The translations under genes were made by a program, and so were the position numbers. Below the pieces are notes generated by a model. The model had not been told where the DNA came from. It saw nothing but the letters and a program-made list of their open reading frames with translations, and made no database searches. Positions 1 to 7,897 of a stretch of DNA of 56,277 nucleotides are shown in pieces. Within the stretch, counting starts at the first letter, position 1; each line of letters opens with the position of its first letter. The stretch comes from a virus. The stretch covers positions 1-56,277 of IMG/VR virus record IMGVR_UViG_3300017968_000010; one strand, 5' to 3'.

Positions 1-1521
1 CGCTTCTGGTTCTGCTGTTGGCTCAGCAGGTACTTCACCTTGCTCAATTTTTTCTGCTACTTGTGGATCTTTACCTTTTACATACTTAATAACTAAAGGA
101 CGAACGTCTGAATCTGCATCTTTTTGTCCTACCTTTTTAAACATATCTAAAAGCATTGGATCATCAATTACACCTTTTAAACTTTGGATAGCGTTTGCAC
201 CATTAATGCCTGCTGGGAAATGCTCAGCCATTAAGTTATTAAGTTTGCCAAGTGCTTCTTCTTGTTTATCGCCACCCGCAAATAATTGATCTTCTTCTTC
301 GCTTACAATTGAATTCATTGCTTTTTCAAAATCTGCTTCTGGGGTTTCGTTTGTTCTTTGTAGTGCTTTCTTAACACCTGGATGGTCTGAAAGTCCTTTT
401 GCAATCTTTTCAATTGTATCAACAGCACCTGAATAGTTGCCGCCTTTGTATCTTGGATCATTTAGTACGCCATAAGCCATTTTAATTTCTTTATCTGAGA
501 AACCCATATTGTCTTGTGCTTCTTTTTCGCCAAGTAAATCTTCTGGACCCATTTCTTGAACTTGATTTCTTTCTTGTACTAAACCATAAATGTATGGGAA
601 TACAGATTTAAGTTCTTCGTTAAATGTTCTAATAGTTAATTCATCAACCCAAGCATTTTGTAAATCTTCTGGAACTTCTTCTTTTACTACTGGTTTGAAA
701 TCTTTTGTTGCTTCTGTATAATAATTTTGTCTTTGTAATTTTTGAACTTCGTTTTTGATAGTTTCAACTCTTTCACTAACAATATCTAAATAGCCTTTCA
801 GTCCTTCTGCCATTACTGCTGATCTATTCATGTAAGTTCTAAATTGACGTAGTTTGTTTAATTCTTCAGACATATTAACAATGTGCTGACCAAAGTCATC
901 ATAAAGGTTACCACCGTTGGAGACGTGACGTGCTAACGCTCTTGCACCATTTAAATGTCTAAATGGATATTTGTATCTTTCGCCATCAGCACTTTCAATA
1001 TAAATGCTGTGTACGTGTTGTGTTCTACCTGCTGGTAGTTCTTGATTAATTGGTTGCGTATGTTTAAGAACAAGACGTGCATTATCTACATCTTCGTAAC
1101 TTGTTCTAGCAGTACCATACAATTTACTTTCACTCATTTGTTTGTCTCCGGCAGTTCTAGTTAGGTGTGCATAGTCCCTTTTATCTAAGTTGCTTTTTGT
1201 TATATCTCTTGTATCAAAATTTAGCATATTCTTTTTAGCAAAGAATCTAAGTTCTTTTAAAAACTCGTACCAGTTGTTCTTTTCTGATTCATCTGCTTCA
1301 GCCATGATGTCTGTATTAAACAAAACAACAACACCATTTTCATCTAATGATACACTTACTTTTCCTAATACTTTAGCCCCTTCCTTGTAATCAAAATCAA
1401 AATATCTTGCTTGACTTGGTTGGTCAGTTACTGTACCACTGGCATCACCAATAGTCACAGATGGGAATCTGCCTCTAATTTTGGCAAATAAACGTTCTGA
1501 AATAGGCTCCATATTACTCAT
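1..1521 (-). CDS. Large conserved phage protein, partial (C-terminus beyond left edge)
   Basis: This reading frame is open for 507 codons from the ATG at 1521 and runs off the left edge, so its C-terminus is missing. I do not know its function. The N-terminus (MSNMEPISERLFAKIRGRFP) and a middle section with the segments YPFRHLNGARALARHV and FGQHIVNMSEELNKL resemble a large uncharacterised protein that I recall from marine T4-like phages, where it is usually called hypothetical or structural. The visible C-terminal half is charged and looks helical, and it ends in a Pro/Glu/Ala-rich stretch. The gene follows terL: a late promoter box at 1527-1533 overlaps the terL stop codon and ends 5 nt before this ATG. 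A second in-frame ATG lies at 1512, without a better ribosome site. A structural or morphogenetic role is inferred from context only. Confidence 0.8.
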   Translation of the reverse strand, partial: MSNMEPISERLFAKIRGRFPSVTIGDASGTVTDQPSQARYFDFDYKEGAKVLGKVSVSLDENGVVVLFNTDIMAEADESEKNNWYEFLKELRFFAKKNMLNFDTRDITKSNLDKRDYAHLTRTAGDKQMSESKLYGTARTSYEDVDNARLVLKHTQPINQELPAGRTQHVHSIYIESADGERYKYPFRHLNGARALARHVSNGGNLYDDFGQHIVNMSEELNKLRQFRTYMNRSAVMAEGLKGYLDIVSERVETIKNEVQKLQRQNYYTEATKDFKPVVKEEVPEDLQNAWVDELTIRTFNEELKSVFPYIYGLVQERNQVQEMGPEDLLGEKEAQDNMGFSDKEIKMAYGVLNDPRYKGGNYSGAVDTIEKIAKGLSDHPGVKKALQRTNETPEADFEKAMNSIVSEEEDQLFAGGDKQEEALGKLNNLMAEHFPAGINGANAIQSLKGVIDDPMLLDMFKKVGQKDADSDVRPLVIKYVKGKDPQVAEKIEQGEVPAEPTAEPEA

Positions 1522-1526
1522 ATTAG

Positions 1527-1533
1527 TATTTAT
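1527..1533 (-). promoter_or_regulatory. T4-type late promoter box (ATAAATA), leaderless type
   Basis: Minus-strand GATAAATAC. The box contains the TAA stop codon of terL (1530-1532). Its end is 5 nt before the ATG at 1521, so by T4 geometry transcription would start at or next to the A of the AUG. Confidence 0.75.
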
Positions 1534-3116
1534 CTTATGTTAGTCGAAACGAATATAGGCATTGGCGGTACATGATCTTCATCTGTTTCAGCATGATTAA
1601 AGGTTTCATATACCCTAGGATCCCAATCCTTTAGCACAGCAATAATACGCATAGTTAGTAATGTTGCTGAAACTAAGTCATCTGTTTCACCTGGTTTTGC
1701 TTTGTAACTGCTACCGCTGGCTACAAATGCTTTTAATTCACTTAGCAATACTTTACTATGTACTACTAGTTTATCTGATTCTATCATGGCTTTTAATCTT
1801 GAACAAGCACTTATTTTGGTTGCGTGTGTAGTATTAAATCCTTTGCGGAATTTTCTTACGTGACCTTTACGCATAGGCTCACTTACTAACATTCCTGGTA
1901 TATTCTCTTCCCCAAGGTCTCTAATAACAATTAATGCTCCTTCACCGATAGTGTTATTTTCAACACTCCAATAAATGTTTTGTCCATCGTTGTGACATTG
2001 GTCTTTAATATAGTTACAAATATCTGTTAGAATTCTAATTTGTCCTGGTATTGCTGTTTGATTATGACGCCATTCACCTACTTGTTTGTAGGTTGGTAAT
2101 TCAAATATTTGTATGGCCGCATAATCGCCGCCTGTGCCCATTGCCGGATCTAATGCAACTACATAAGTCTTATCACCGCTTGGTTTACTGTACCAACGTG
2201 TTTGTCCCATATTGAGTATAGGATCAATACCTTCCATACTTGCAAGTTTGATTGAGTTAATTAGTGTCTCGTCATAGACTAAGAATTCACAACCATACTC
2301 ACGACGGAATCGTTCTTCACCAATACGTCCTATCTCTGCCTTTTTCCATTCTTCGTCTCTGTCAGGATGCTCGTCCCAACTACAAGTAAACCCATGAAAT
2401 CCGTTTACACCTACTTCTTGTTCGTTGCCATTATCGTCAAACTTGTTTTGGCTTTCTTTCCAAATAATAGCAAATGTATCTTCGTCTGAGTTAGGTGTGC
2501 TTGTAATAATAGCACGACCACCTGTTGCTAGTGTAGGTGAAATTGAAGTCCAAAACTCATCAGCAATACTAGGATTCACAAATGCAAACTCGTCACAGTA
2601 TAGTAATGATATGGACATACCTCTACCAGTGTTACCTGTTGTGGTAGCACTTACAATACGTGAACCATTTTCAAATTCAATACTACCTTTGTTGTAGTTA
2701 ACAACTCCTGCTCTAATATGATCAGGACAACATTCATAAACGTAACGAATACGTTGCATAATTTCTTGTGCGCCTGAATATTTGTGTGCGGCAATTAGTA
2801 CAGTTTGATCTGGATGAAACATCGCATACCAAGTTAAGTAAACAGCGGCACAAGTAGTTTTACCTGTCTGTCTGGGTAACATATTAATATTAAAACGATG
2901 ATCGTGATAACTTTTTAAAAGTCTTTCTTGATATGTAAAAGGATCAAATAAAAGTTTACCTTTTACGGGGTGTTGAATGTAAGCAAACTTTTCAGAAAAA
3001 TATAGGTAGCCGGTATCAGGATCCATGCACTTCTTGAGATCCTCGATATTCTCGTTAGTAAATGTTTCTCTTTGGTTGGCTTTCTTAGTAAGAACGCCGT
3101 CTAAACTCTTTGCCAT
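1530..3116 (-). CDS. terL: Terminase large subunit (T4 gp17-like), DNA packaging motor
   Basis: ATPase and nuclease that pumps DNA into the prohead and cuts the concatemer, working with the portal and small terminase. Counting from the first possible ATG (3134), the ATPase shows a Walker A segment (LPRQTGKTT, about residues 86-94), a Walker B (LLYCDEFAF, 177-185) and a coupling motif (TSTP, 211). The C-terminal RNase H-like nuclease shows acidic segments at ALDPAMGTGGDY (about 328) and VEN (391), and GETDD near 482. Length (528 aa) is a little below T4 gp17 (610). I chose the ATG at 3116 (MAKSLDGV) rather than 3134. Related phages start at this point as I recall them, and the stretch between the two ATGs holds a late-box variant (3124-3130) next to a terminator. 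The small terminase gene lies two genes upstream. Confidence 0.97.
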   Translation of the reverse strand: MAKSLDGVLTKKANQRETFTNENIEDLKKCMDPDTGYLYFSEKFAYIQHPVKGKLLFDPFTYQERLLKSYHDHRFNINMLPRQTGKTTCAAVYLTWYAMFHPDQTVLIAAHKYSGAQEIMQRIRYVYECCPDHIRAGVVNYNKGSIEFENGSRIVSATTTGNTGRGMSISLLYCDEFAFVNPSIADEFWTSISPTLATGGRAIITSTPNSDEDTFAIIWKESQNKFDDNGNEQEVGVNGFHGFTCSWDEHPDRDEEWKKAEIGRIGEERFRREYGCEFLVYDETLINSIKLASMEGIDPILNMGQTRWYSKPSGDKTYVVALDPAMGTGGDYAAIQIFELPTYKQVGEWRHNQTAIPGQIRILTDICNYIKDQCHNDGQNIYWSVENNTIGEGALIVIRDLGEENIPGMLVSEPMRKGHVRKFRKGFNTTHATKISACSRLKAMIESDKLVVHSKVLLSELKAFVASGSSYKAKPGETDDLVSATLLTMRIIAVLKDWDPRVYETFNHAETDEDHVPPMPIFVSTNIR

Positions 3117-3123
3117 AGTATAG

Positions 3124-3130
3124 TATTTAC
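3124..3130 (-). promoter_or_regulatory. Variant late promoter box (GTAAATA) for terL
   Basis: Minus-strand AGTAAATACTATACT precedes the ATG at 3116 by 7 nt. It differs from ATAAATA at the first base, but sits directly after a terminator (3133-3160) and before a core late gene, the same arrangement as at 7139-7206. Confidence 0.5.
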
Positions 3131-3132
3131 TC

Positions 3133-3160
3133 AAAAAAATAGGGCCCGTAGGCCCTATTT
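3133..3160 (-). terminator. Intrinsic terminator after the 195-aa gene
   Basis: Perfect 10-bp stem (arms 3137-3146 and 3151-3160) with a 4-nt loop, GC-rich core GGGCC/GGCCC. On the minus strand it is followed by seven T (3139-3133). It lies 26 nt after the stop of the gene at 3187-3774, so it ends that transcription unit just before the terL promoter. Confidence 0.9.
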
Positions 3161-3186
3161 GGTTTGCTAACTTAATACTTAATTAA

Positions 3187-3774
3187 TTACTTGCAATCGC
3201 AGTCTGGACAATCTGGTCCACAGTTGCATTCGCCGCCATCGCAACATTCACATCCGCCTTCTTCTTCTGCCATGTATTCTGCTAACTTTGCCGCTAATTC
3301 TTGTTTAATTTGATCTTCTAGTGCCATTGGGTTATCACCGCCTGCAACTTTTGGATAAGATTTTTTAGATCTGTTTAATCCGCCTGATAAATCTTTTGTC
3401 ATATACTTTGTATCTTGATAAGTTTCATCTGGTTCGTTGTCCCACTCTTCAACTGGTACTTCTTCGTCTTCTACAGAGTCATTACAACTACTTGCGCCTA
3501 AATGATTCTTGCCGCAAATTGGACAAGGTGCGCCTTGCTTTCCTGGTTTAAGATCATCCATGTCTTTGCCTGGTCTGTCAATAATTGATAAACTTTTTTC
3601 AATATCATCTCTTGGGGGTAAAGGTGGAAGCATCTTTGGTTCTGCTGGTTTTTCACCACGCATCATATTAAAAAGATCACCAACGTCTTGAGCGTTATCA
3701 CCGGACATTGAAATGTTCATTGATACTGCTTCGTTTAACGCATCAATCTTTTTGTAGATATCATTTAATTTCAT
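3187..3774 (-). CDS. Conserved phage protein with zinc-finger-like motif and metallothionein-like Cys tail
   Basis: A 195-residue acidic protein of unknown function. Visible parts are a Pro-rich segment (about 45-60), a zinc-ribbon-like CPICGKNH (near 83), a segment ETYQDTKYMTKDLSGG that I recall from several marine T4-like phage proteins, and KVAGGDNPM. The last 23 residues hold eight Cys in CxCC, CxC and CxxCxC spacing, which resembles a metallothionein-type metal site. The start overlaps the stop of the 191-aa gene (TAATG), so the two are probably translationally coupled. That neighbour carries the same ETYQDT segment. The position between small and large terminase suggests a head or packaging role, but nothing in the sequence proves it. 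A terminator follows 26 nt downstream. Confidence 0.9.
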   Translation of the reverse strand: MKLNDIYKKIDALNEAVSMNISMSGDNAQDVGDLFNMMRGEKPAEPKMLPPLPPRDDIEKSLSIIDRPGKDMDDLKPGKQGAPCPICGKNHLGASSCNDSVEDEEVPVEEWDNEPDETYQDTKYMTKDLSGGLNRSKKSYPKVAGGDNPMALEDQIKQELAAKLAEYMAEEEGGCECCDGGECNCGPDCPDCDCK

Positions 3775-4343
3775 TATTTGCTCCCTACTGGACTTACTGA
3801 TGATTCTTGCTCATCCATAGCCATCTGTTTCTGTTCTTTATTAGCCTCTGTTGCAATACCAGGATCGTTTTCTCTTTCCTTACGTGCTTTTTCTAATTCT
3901 GCTAATAAACCCATTGTTCTATTTACACCAACATCGTCTTGTGCTGATTCGCCGCCCATATCTTCTGTTGCTAACTTAGGCTCGTAAACTTTATCGTATT
4001 GTGTATCTTGATATGTTTCTTGTGGTGCGTCTAAATTTCTTACAATTAAATGTGAAGTATCAATACCGCAAGATTGTGAAATGTATTCTGCTAAAACTTG
4101 TACTGTAGTAGGATATTGTAGTTCCATTTCATAGTAATGTACTTCTTTATTTTGTAACTGCGGAAAGTCTAATGGACGTTCTGTAATAGGAGTTTTCTTA
4201 CCAGAACTCATATTCTGAATACCATATTTTTGTAATGCTGTTTCCATTTGGTCTACACAACCTTCTGGTAACTCTCCAGCAATACCAACTTTAAAATTAT
4301 AAGTCTTTTTAGACTCTGTTAAATAATCCGCAAATGTTTTCAT
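3774..4343 (-). CDS. Conserved phage protein of unknown function, between terS and terL
   Basis: A 189-residue protein beginning MKTFADYLTESKK, an opening of the kind common in marine T4-like head-region proteins. The first half looks folded (mixed strand and helix, with a conserved-looking YYEMELQYP segment). The second half is charged, Gln/Glu-rich and probably disordered, and includes ETYQDTQY, also present in the next gene. I cannot assign a function. Two ATGs are possible, at 4349 and 4343. I prefer 4343 because the Shine-Dalgarno AGGA is only about 3 nt from the first ATG but 9 nt from the second. The late box at 4366-4372 lies just upstream, and the stop codon overlaps the next start. 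Confidence 0.87.
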   Translation of the reverse strand: MKTFADYLTESKKTYNFKVGIAGELPEGCVDQMETALQKYGIQNMSSGKKTPITERPLDFPQLQNKEVHYYEMELQYPTTVQVLAEYISQSCGIDTSHLIVRNLDAPQETYQDTQYDKVYEPKLATEDMGGESAQDDVGVNRTMGLLAELEKARKERENDPGIATEANKEQKQMAMDEQESSVSPVGSK

Positions 4344-4364
4344 TGTCATATATCCTATTATATA

Positions 4365-4865
4365 TTATTTATCCATGTTCTTTAATTTTTCAATCAAACT
4401 ATTACGATCTGTAACCACATAACCTTCGCCGTTAATAATATCTTGACCGTCTGGATTAGATTCTTTATCCATTTTCTCTTTTTTGAGTTGCAATTCAACC
4501 ATTTTTAGTTTTTTATCTAGTTTAGCAACCTTAGCATCTAGGTTGGTTTTAAGCATATTACCAGCAACTTCAAACACTCTACCGCTGTAACGACTTTCTA
4601 CATTCATACCTAAATCCATTAGATCATCGTATGCATCCATAGCCTTTTGTGCTACTTCGTTAAGTTCTTTATCTGCTAATTCACCCAAACCTTTAACTTG
4701 TGGTAACGCCGCGGCAATTTTATCTAACTCAGCAATATTGCGTTGAGTTTCTTCATGCTCAACTACTGCTGTTTGTTTATCTTTAGTTTTTGCCTTTTCT
4801 TGTTCTTCAGCAATAATATCTTGCGAGTCAGGCAAATTTAATAATTCTTCTAGTTTCTTTGTCAT
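4365..4865 (-). CDS. terS: Terminase small subunit (T4 gp16-like)
   Basis: Small terminase: an oligomeric regulator that recognises phage DNA and stimulates the gp17 ATPase. The 166 residues match the T4 gp16 family in length (T4 gp16 is 164) and layout: an N-terminal MTKKLEELLNLPDS, a central helical coiled-coil region (about 40-130) holding the segment RVFEVAGNMLKTNLD, and a charged C-terminus. T4 gp16 has the comparable segment RAFEVAGQLIKT. The gene lies between head completion gp4 and two unknown genes, close to terL. A late box at 4892-4898 gives a 26-nt leader with only a weak ribosome site (AAAGAA). The stop codon forms part of the next late promoter. Confidence 0.9.
   Translation of the reverse strand: MTKKLEELLNLPDSQDIIAEEQEKAKTKDKQTAVVEHEETQRNIAELDKIAAALPQVKGLGELADKELNEVAQKAMDAYDDLMDLGMNVESRYSGRVFEVAGNMLKTNLDAKVAKLDKKLKMVELQLKKEKMDKESNPDGQDIINGEGYVVTDRNSLIEKLKNMDK
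4366..4372 (-). promoter_or_regulatory. T4-type late promoter box inside the terS stop codon
   Basis: Minus-strand GGATAAATAATATATAATAGG. The final codons of the small terminase gene (GAT AAA TAA) are themselves the late box. The downstream ATG is at 4343 (or 4349). Confidence 0.7.
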
Positions 4866-4891
4866 TTCTTTATACCATTAAATGCTACTAT

Positions 4892-4898
4892 TATTTAT
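4892..4898 (-). promoter_or_regulatory. T4-type late promoter box for terS
   Basis: Minus-strand GGATAAATAATAG, directly after the TAG stop of gp4 (4900-4902) and 26 nt before the terS ATG at 4865. Confidence 0.75.
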
Positions 4899-4899
4899 C

Positions 4900-5337
4900 C
4901 TATTTTCTTTTGCCGTTATGAAAAATGTCATTTTCGGTAATAACCCTAAAGTATATACCCTTCTGTTTAGACCATGCTCTAGCGGCTTCCCATTTAGCAA
5001 GGTTACGTATATACTGTGCTTGACGGCCTCTATCTCTACCTATTCTTTCTTTTAGTGCCTGGTTCTCAGGTTTTACTTCAATAAGTTCTACACGCCCTTT
5101 TCCATTACGATCTGTGTATTGTATTAAAAAGTCTGGAACATAAATTGTAAATTTTCCTGTTAAAGGGTCACGATATGGAATACGTACACTTTCACTAGCC
5201 CATTTACTTACACTAGGATTTTCATCACAGAATTTCATAAATGCAAATTCCCAACTACTTCTATATAGGGGAGTTTTACGACCTAAATATTTGTCTGGAT
5301 ATTTTAGATTGTATCTTCCTTGAGCGAACTTCGCCAT
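4900..5337 (-). CDS. 4: Head completion protein (T4 gp4-like)
   Basis: T4 gp4 (also called gp50/65) is needed to finish filled heads before tails join. It has an endonuclease-like fold. The 145 residues are close to T4 gp4 (about 150) and carry the same landmarks: YRSSWEFAFMKFCDENPSV (about 25-43), WASESVRIPY, then a strand YVPDFLIQY with the acidic residue, then ELIEVKP (about 82-88). The D...ExK arrangement is the nuclease-like signature of this family. The C-terminal part, KWEAARAWSKQKGI...ITE, also fits. The start codon lies 4 nt after the previous stop, with no clear strong Shine-Dalgarno, so it is probably co-translated with the genes at 5342-7133. Confidence 0.9.
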   Translation of the reverse strand: MAKFAQGRYNLKYPDKYLGRKTPLYRSSWEFAFMKFCDENPSVSKWASESVRIPYRDPLTGKFTIYVPDFLIQYTDRNGKGRVELIEVKPENQALKERIGRDRGRQAQYIRNLAKWEAARAWSKQKGIYFRVITENDIFHNGKRK

Positions 5338-5341
5338 TGGA

Positions 5342-5758
5342 CTATACCATTATATTACGTGCATCTAACTTTGTAGAAGTTTCAGAAATTCTATAACCTA
5401 GTGAACTAATCTTGCCTCTGTTATAGTTTAAAATTTCTGTAACCACATTACTTAATTGTGCGTCATTAAAACCTTTTAATGTATCAAGTAATTCGAAAAC
5501 TTTTACGTTATCAATTTTTGCTTGTTGTAAAATAATTGTTGCAACTGTTTGAGCACTAGTTGTATCAAAATTTCTTTTTTCAAAGAAGCCAACAGTAGCA
5601 TCAACTTCGTTGCTTGGAAATTCTAATGTTCGGGTGTAGTATTGATCAAATAATGCTTTTACTTTTGTAGCACTATCTAATACTGTATTATCTTGTGGTA
5701 GGTTACCTGTAACATTTGATGCTACTGTACCTGTTGTTGAATTTATATTTTCACCCAT
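5342..5758 (-). CDS. Conserved marine T4-like structural-region protein, unknown function
   Basis: A small 138-residue protein. Its first 25 residues are Thr/Asn-rich and probably disordered. The rest is helical, with segments VGFFEKRNFD, ATIILQQAKIDN and VVTEILNYNRGK. I recall similar proteins in marine T4-like cyanophages, with a comparable pattern ending in EILNYNR, where they are virion-associated or hypothetical. It sits between a tail-tube-like gene (5769-7133) and gp4, with a Shine-Dalgarno AAGGA about 7 nt before the ATG and no promoter of its own, so it belongs to the operon starting at 7133. A baseplate or tail role is inferred from position only. Confidence 0.88.
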   Translation of the reverse strand: MGENINSTTGTVASNVTGNLPQDNTVLDSATKVKALFDQYYTRTLEFPSNEVDATVGFFEKRNFDTTSAQTVATIILQQAKIDNVKVFELLDTLKGFNDAQLSNVVTEILNYNRGKISSLGYRISETSTKLDARNIMV

Positions 5759-5768
5759 GATTAAATCC

Positions 5769-7133
5769 TTACGTCAAGTTAAAATTCTGATTGTGCGATT
5801 TAATATTTGCCATCGCAGTTGATCTAGCAGAATTTTTATCAGCACTTGACAAATTGTTATATGCACTATTTATAGCGTCCGGTGTTGGCGATCCGCCGTT
5901 GTTGATATGGTCTTTCTTAAAGTTAGTTGACTTTGCTAAGTCGTCAAGTGCATTAGTATTTGAACCAAGATAATCAACGGCTTTACCTAGTGGATTACCT
6001 AGTGCTTCGTTTGCAACTGCACCAAGACCGATAACACCTGCTACTGCTGTAACAGTACTTAGGCTTCCACCTAGACCACTACTTTTTGGAAATGCTACGT
6101 TTGCAACACCACTTACATCAATACCTGCGGCTTTACCAATTTGATCTTTTAAGATACCAAAGCCTTCTTGTCTAATACCGGCACTTGATAAGTTTTTAGC
6201 ATTAGTAACAACACTTGATGCTTTTAATACTGTACCTAAAAAGTTTGAGGTGCTTGAAAAAGCAGAACCGTCTGTAATATCTCCAAACACTTCTGCGGCA
6301 CCTGATGCAATACCACCTTGGCCAAATAAGTTAACTGCTCCGCCACCTGCTAGTGAATTAGGTGATGGTGTACTATCATAATGTCCACTTGCTGGTCCAA
6401 ACATCTTAGGTGCTGAACCTTCTGTAATTGGTCCTCTTGCATACCATACAGTTTCATACTGTACTTGCATTTGGTTTTCAACTGTTTGACTATCACTGTT
6501 AGCCATAGTATCATGTGACCATGAACTAATAATAGGATTAACTAGTGTGAAACAAGTATATCTGTGTCTTGCCATTTGATAGATTTGTATACTATCAAAG
6601 AAGTTTTTATAGGTATCGTTGTCCATACCATATCTATATTTGTTTCGTTCACTGTTTGAATATGTATTACCTCTGTCATATGCAGGGTTACGTGTATTAG
6701 GTTGTCTACTACCATCAGCACTTGCATAGTTACCATCTTTAAAATAGTATCTATAATATGCTTCCCACATTGCTGTAGTCTGTCCATAGTTATCATCGTG
6801 GAATACAATGTTAATAGGATCATAATCTAAACGTGTTTGTAGATTACGTTTTTTATTGTATTGATGTTTTAGTGTAGTACTAATTTGATACTTTGGTAGG
6901 TCAACGCTTTTCACAAGCATATTAAGTTCTTGTGTTTTAAGTTGCGGAATAAGTGCGACTGCTTCAGGGTTTAAGTTAAAACTTACATGATACAGGAATC
7001 TATGTTTAGGCGATAGTCGATGTGCATCGTCAACATATAACCGTGCCGCATGAGCAAAGTCCGCCATATTACCTTTTGGACTTAATGCTCCACTTATTAA
7101 ATTATCTAAGAATCCATTGAGTTTGTTTGCCAT
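5769..7133 (-). CDS. Tail-tube-fold protein, candidate tube-baseplate junction (gp54/gp48-like)
   Basis: A 454-residue protein whose first 230 residues look like a tail-tube domain. HRFLYHVSFNLN opens the domain, PKYQISTTLKHQYNK and RLDYDPINIVFHDD (about 85-115) match the strand and loop pattern of T4-like tube proteins, and SSWSHDT...VQYETVWYARG (about 200-235) matches the closing strands. The C-terminal 200 residues are Gly/Ala/Ser-rich. T4 tube-fold proteins larger than gp19 are gp54 and gp48, which start and cap the tube at the baseplate, so I infer such a role. I cannot separate the two options. The gene follows gp19, a terminator and its own late box, which ends 5 nt before the ATG. No Shine-Dalgarno lies in between, so the mRNA may be leaderless. 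Confidence 0.8.
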   Translation of the reverse strand: MANKLNGFLDNLISGALSPKGNMADFAHAARLYVDDAHRLSPKHRFLYHVSFNLNPEAVALIPQLKTQELNMLVKSVDLPKYQISTTLKHQYNKKRNLQTRLDYDPINIVFHDDNYGQTTAMWEAYYRYYFKDGNYASADGSRQPNTRNPAYDRGNTYSNSERNKYRYGMDNDTYKNFFDSIQIYQMARHRYTCFTLVNPIISSWSHDTMANSDSQTVENQMQVQYETVWYARGPITEGSAPKMFGPASGHYDSTPSPNSLAGGGAVNLFGQGGIASGAAEVFGDITDGSAFSSTSNFLGTVLKASSVVTNAKNLSSAGIRQEGFGILKDQIGKAAGIDVSGVANVAFPKSSGLGGSLSTVTAVAGVIGLGAVANEALGNPLGKAVDYLGSNTNALDDLAKSTNFKKDHINNGGSPTPDAINSAYNNLSSADKNSARSTAMANIKSHNQNFNLT

Positions 7134-7138
7134 ACTAA

Positions 7139-7145
7139 TATTTAT
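7139..7145 (-). promoter_or_regulatory. T4-type late promoter box, leaderless type
   Basis: Minus-strand GGATAAATATTAGTATG. The box ends 5 nt before the ATG at 7133, the second example of this exact spacing. Confidence 0.75.
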
Positions 7146-7172
7146 CCTTAAAATAAAGTACGTATATAAAGA

Positions 7173-7203
7173 AAAAGGGACTTATTAAAAATAAGCCCCT
7201 TTT
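7173..7203 (-). terminator. Intrinsic terminator after tail tube gene
   Basis: A 13-bp stem (arms 7173-7185 and 7191-7203, 5-nt loop) located 31 nt after the gp19 stop. In minus-strand RNA the one non-Watson-Crick position is a G-U pair, while in plus-strand RNA it would be an A-C mismatch. That supports minus-strand function. A run of T follows on the minus strand. Confidence 0.85.
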
Positions 7204-7233
7204 AAAGTTTCAGGAAATATTATATATTACCTA

Positions 7234-7863
7234 TTAACTTGCGCCGCCGCCTGTAATTGCAGTATTAACTGTTCTACCTACTGCTGTACCAATACCAGTA
7301 CCTTGTGGTGTTTGGATTGCGTTATCGTATCTAATAGATAATGAAACTGTAACTGGATCGTTAGTAGAATATGCTAATGAGTTGTAGTTAGCACTTTCTA
7401 AGTAACAACCGTATAGTTCAAATGTTTCTAAAACTGTTGCTGTGTTAACACCGTTACCACCGTCTAACATTTCAATTCTAGTAACGAATTTGTAATCACT
7501 ACCAGAAGCCGCACTTGACTGTTCGAAGAAGTCAAATTGTTTCTGTAGTTGTTCGCCAACTAGTTTTTGTACGTTGTTTGAAACATCTTCACGTAGTGTT
7601 AATGTAATTGGTTCCCAACTATGTTTACCTGCTAGGTATACACGTGAGTTGTAAACATCAACTGTGATTTGTTCGAACGAAACGTTAGGTCTAGTAACGT
7701 CTTGAACCTGTTTTGTCAACTCTGTTGTTGGAGTTGATACACCAAAGTTTTCCAGCGACACTCTAAAGCGATACTGGAGTTTTGGCATTAACAATCCCTG
7801 ATTAGATGCTGATGAACTGCTATCTAATGGAACTGTAATTTTTGATAGTGTTGAAATTGCCAT
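7234..7863 (-). CDS. 19: Tail tube protein (T4 gp19-like)
   Basis: Major protein of the inner tail tube, stacked in hexameric rings inside the sheath. The 209 residues are longer than T4 gp19 (163). The family pattern is visible: an opening LQYRFRVSLENFG, then VTRPNVSFEQITVDVYNSRVYLAGKHSWEP split over two strands (about 55-85), then ITLTLREDVSNNVQKLV, ELYGCYLES and a closing VTVSLSIRYDNA. The last 30 residues are Gly/Thr-rich. It directly follows the sheath gene, as in T4. The late box at 7886-7892 gives a 22-nt leader with a strong Shine-Dalgarno (AGGAGAT), and a terminator follows the gene. That is what one expects of an abundant, separately controlled virion protein. Confidence 0.93.
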   Translation of the reverse strand: MAISTLSKITVPLDSSSSASNQGLLMPKLQYRFRVSLENFGVSTPTTELTKQVQDVTRPNVSFEQITVDVYNSRVYLAGKHSWEPITLTLREDVSNNVQKLVGEQLQKQFDFFEQSSAASGSDYKFVTRIEMLDGGNGVNTATVLETFELYGCYLESANYNSLAYSTNDPVTVSLSIRYDNAIQTPQGTGIGTAVGRTVNTAITGGGAS

Positions 7864-7885
7864 TATAATATCTCCTGCTTAATTG

Positions 7886-7892
7886 TATTTAT
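7886..7892 (-). promoter_or_regulatory. T4-type late promoter box for tail tube gene
   Basis: Minus-strand GATAAATAC between gp18 stop and gp19 start, with a 22-nt leader containing AGGAG. Confidence 0.8.
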
Positions 7893-7897
7893 CACTA

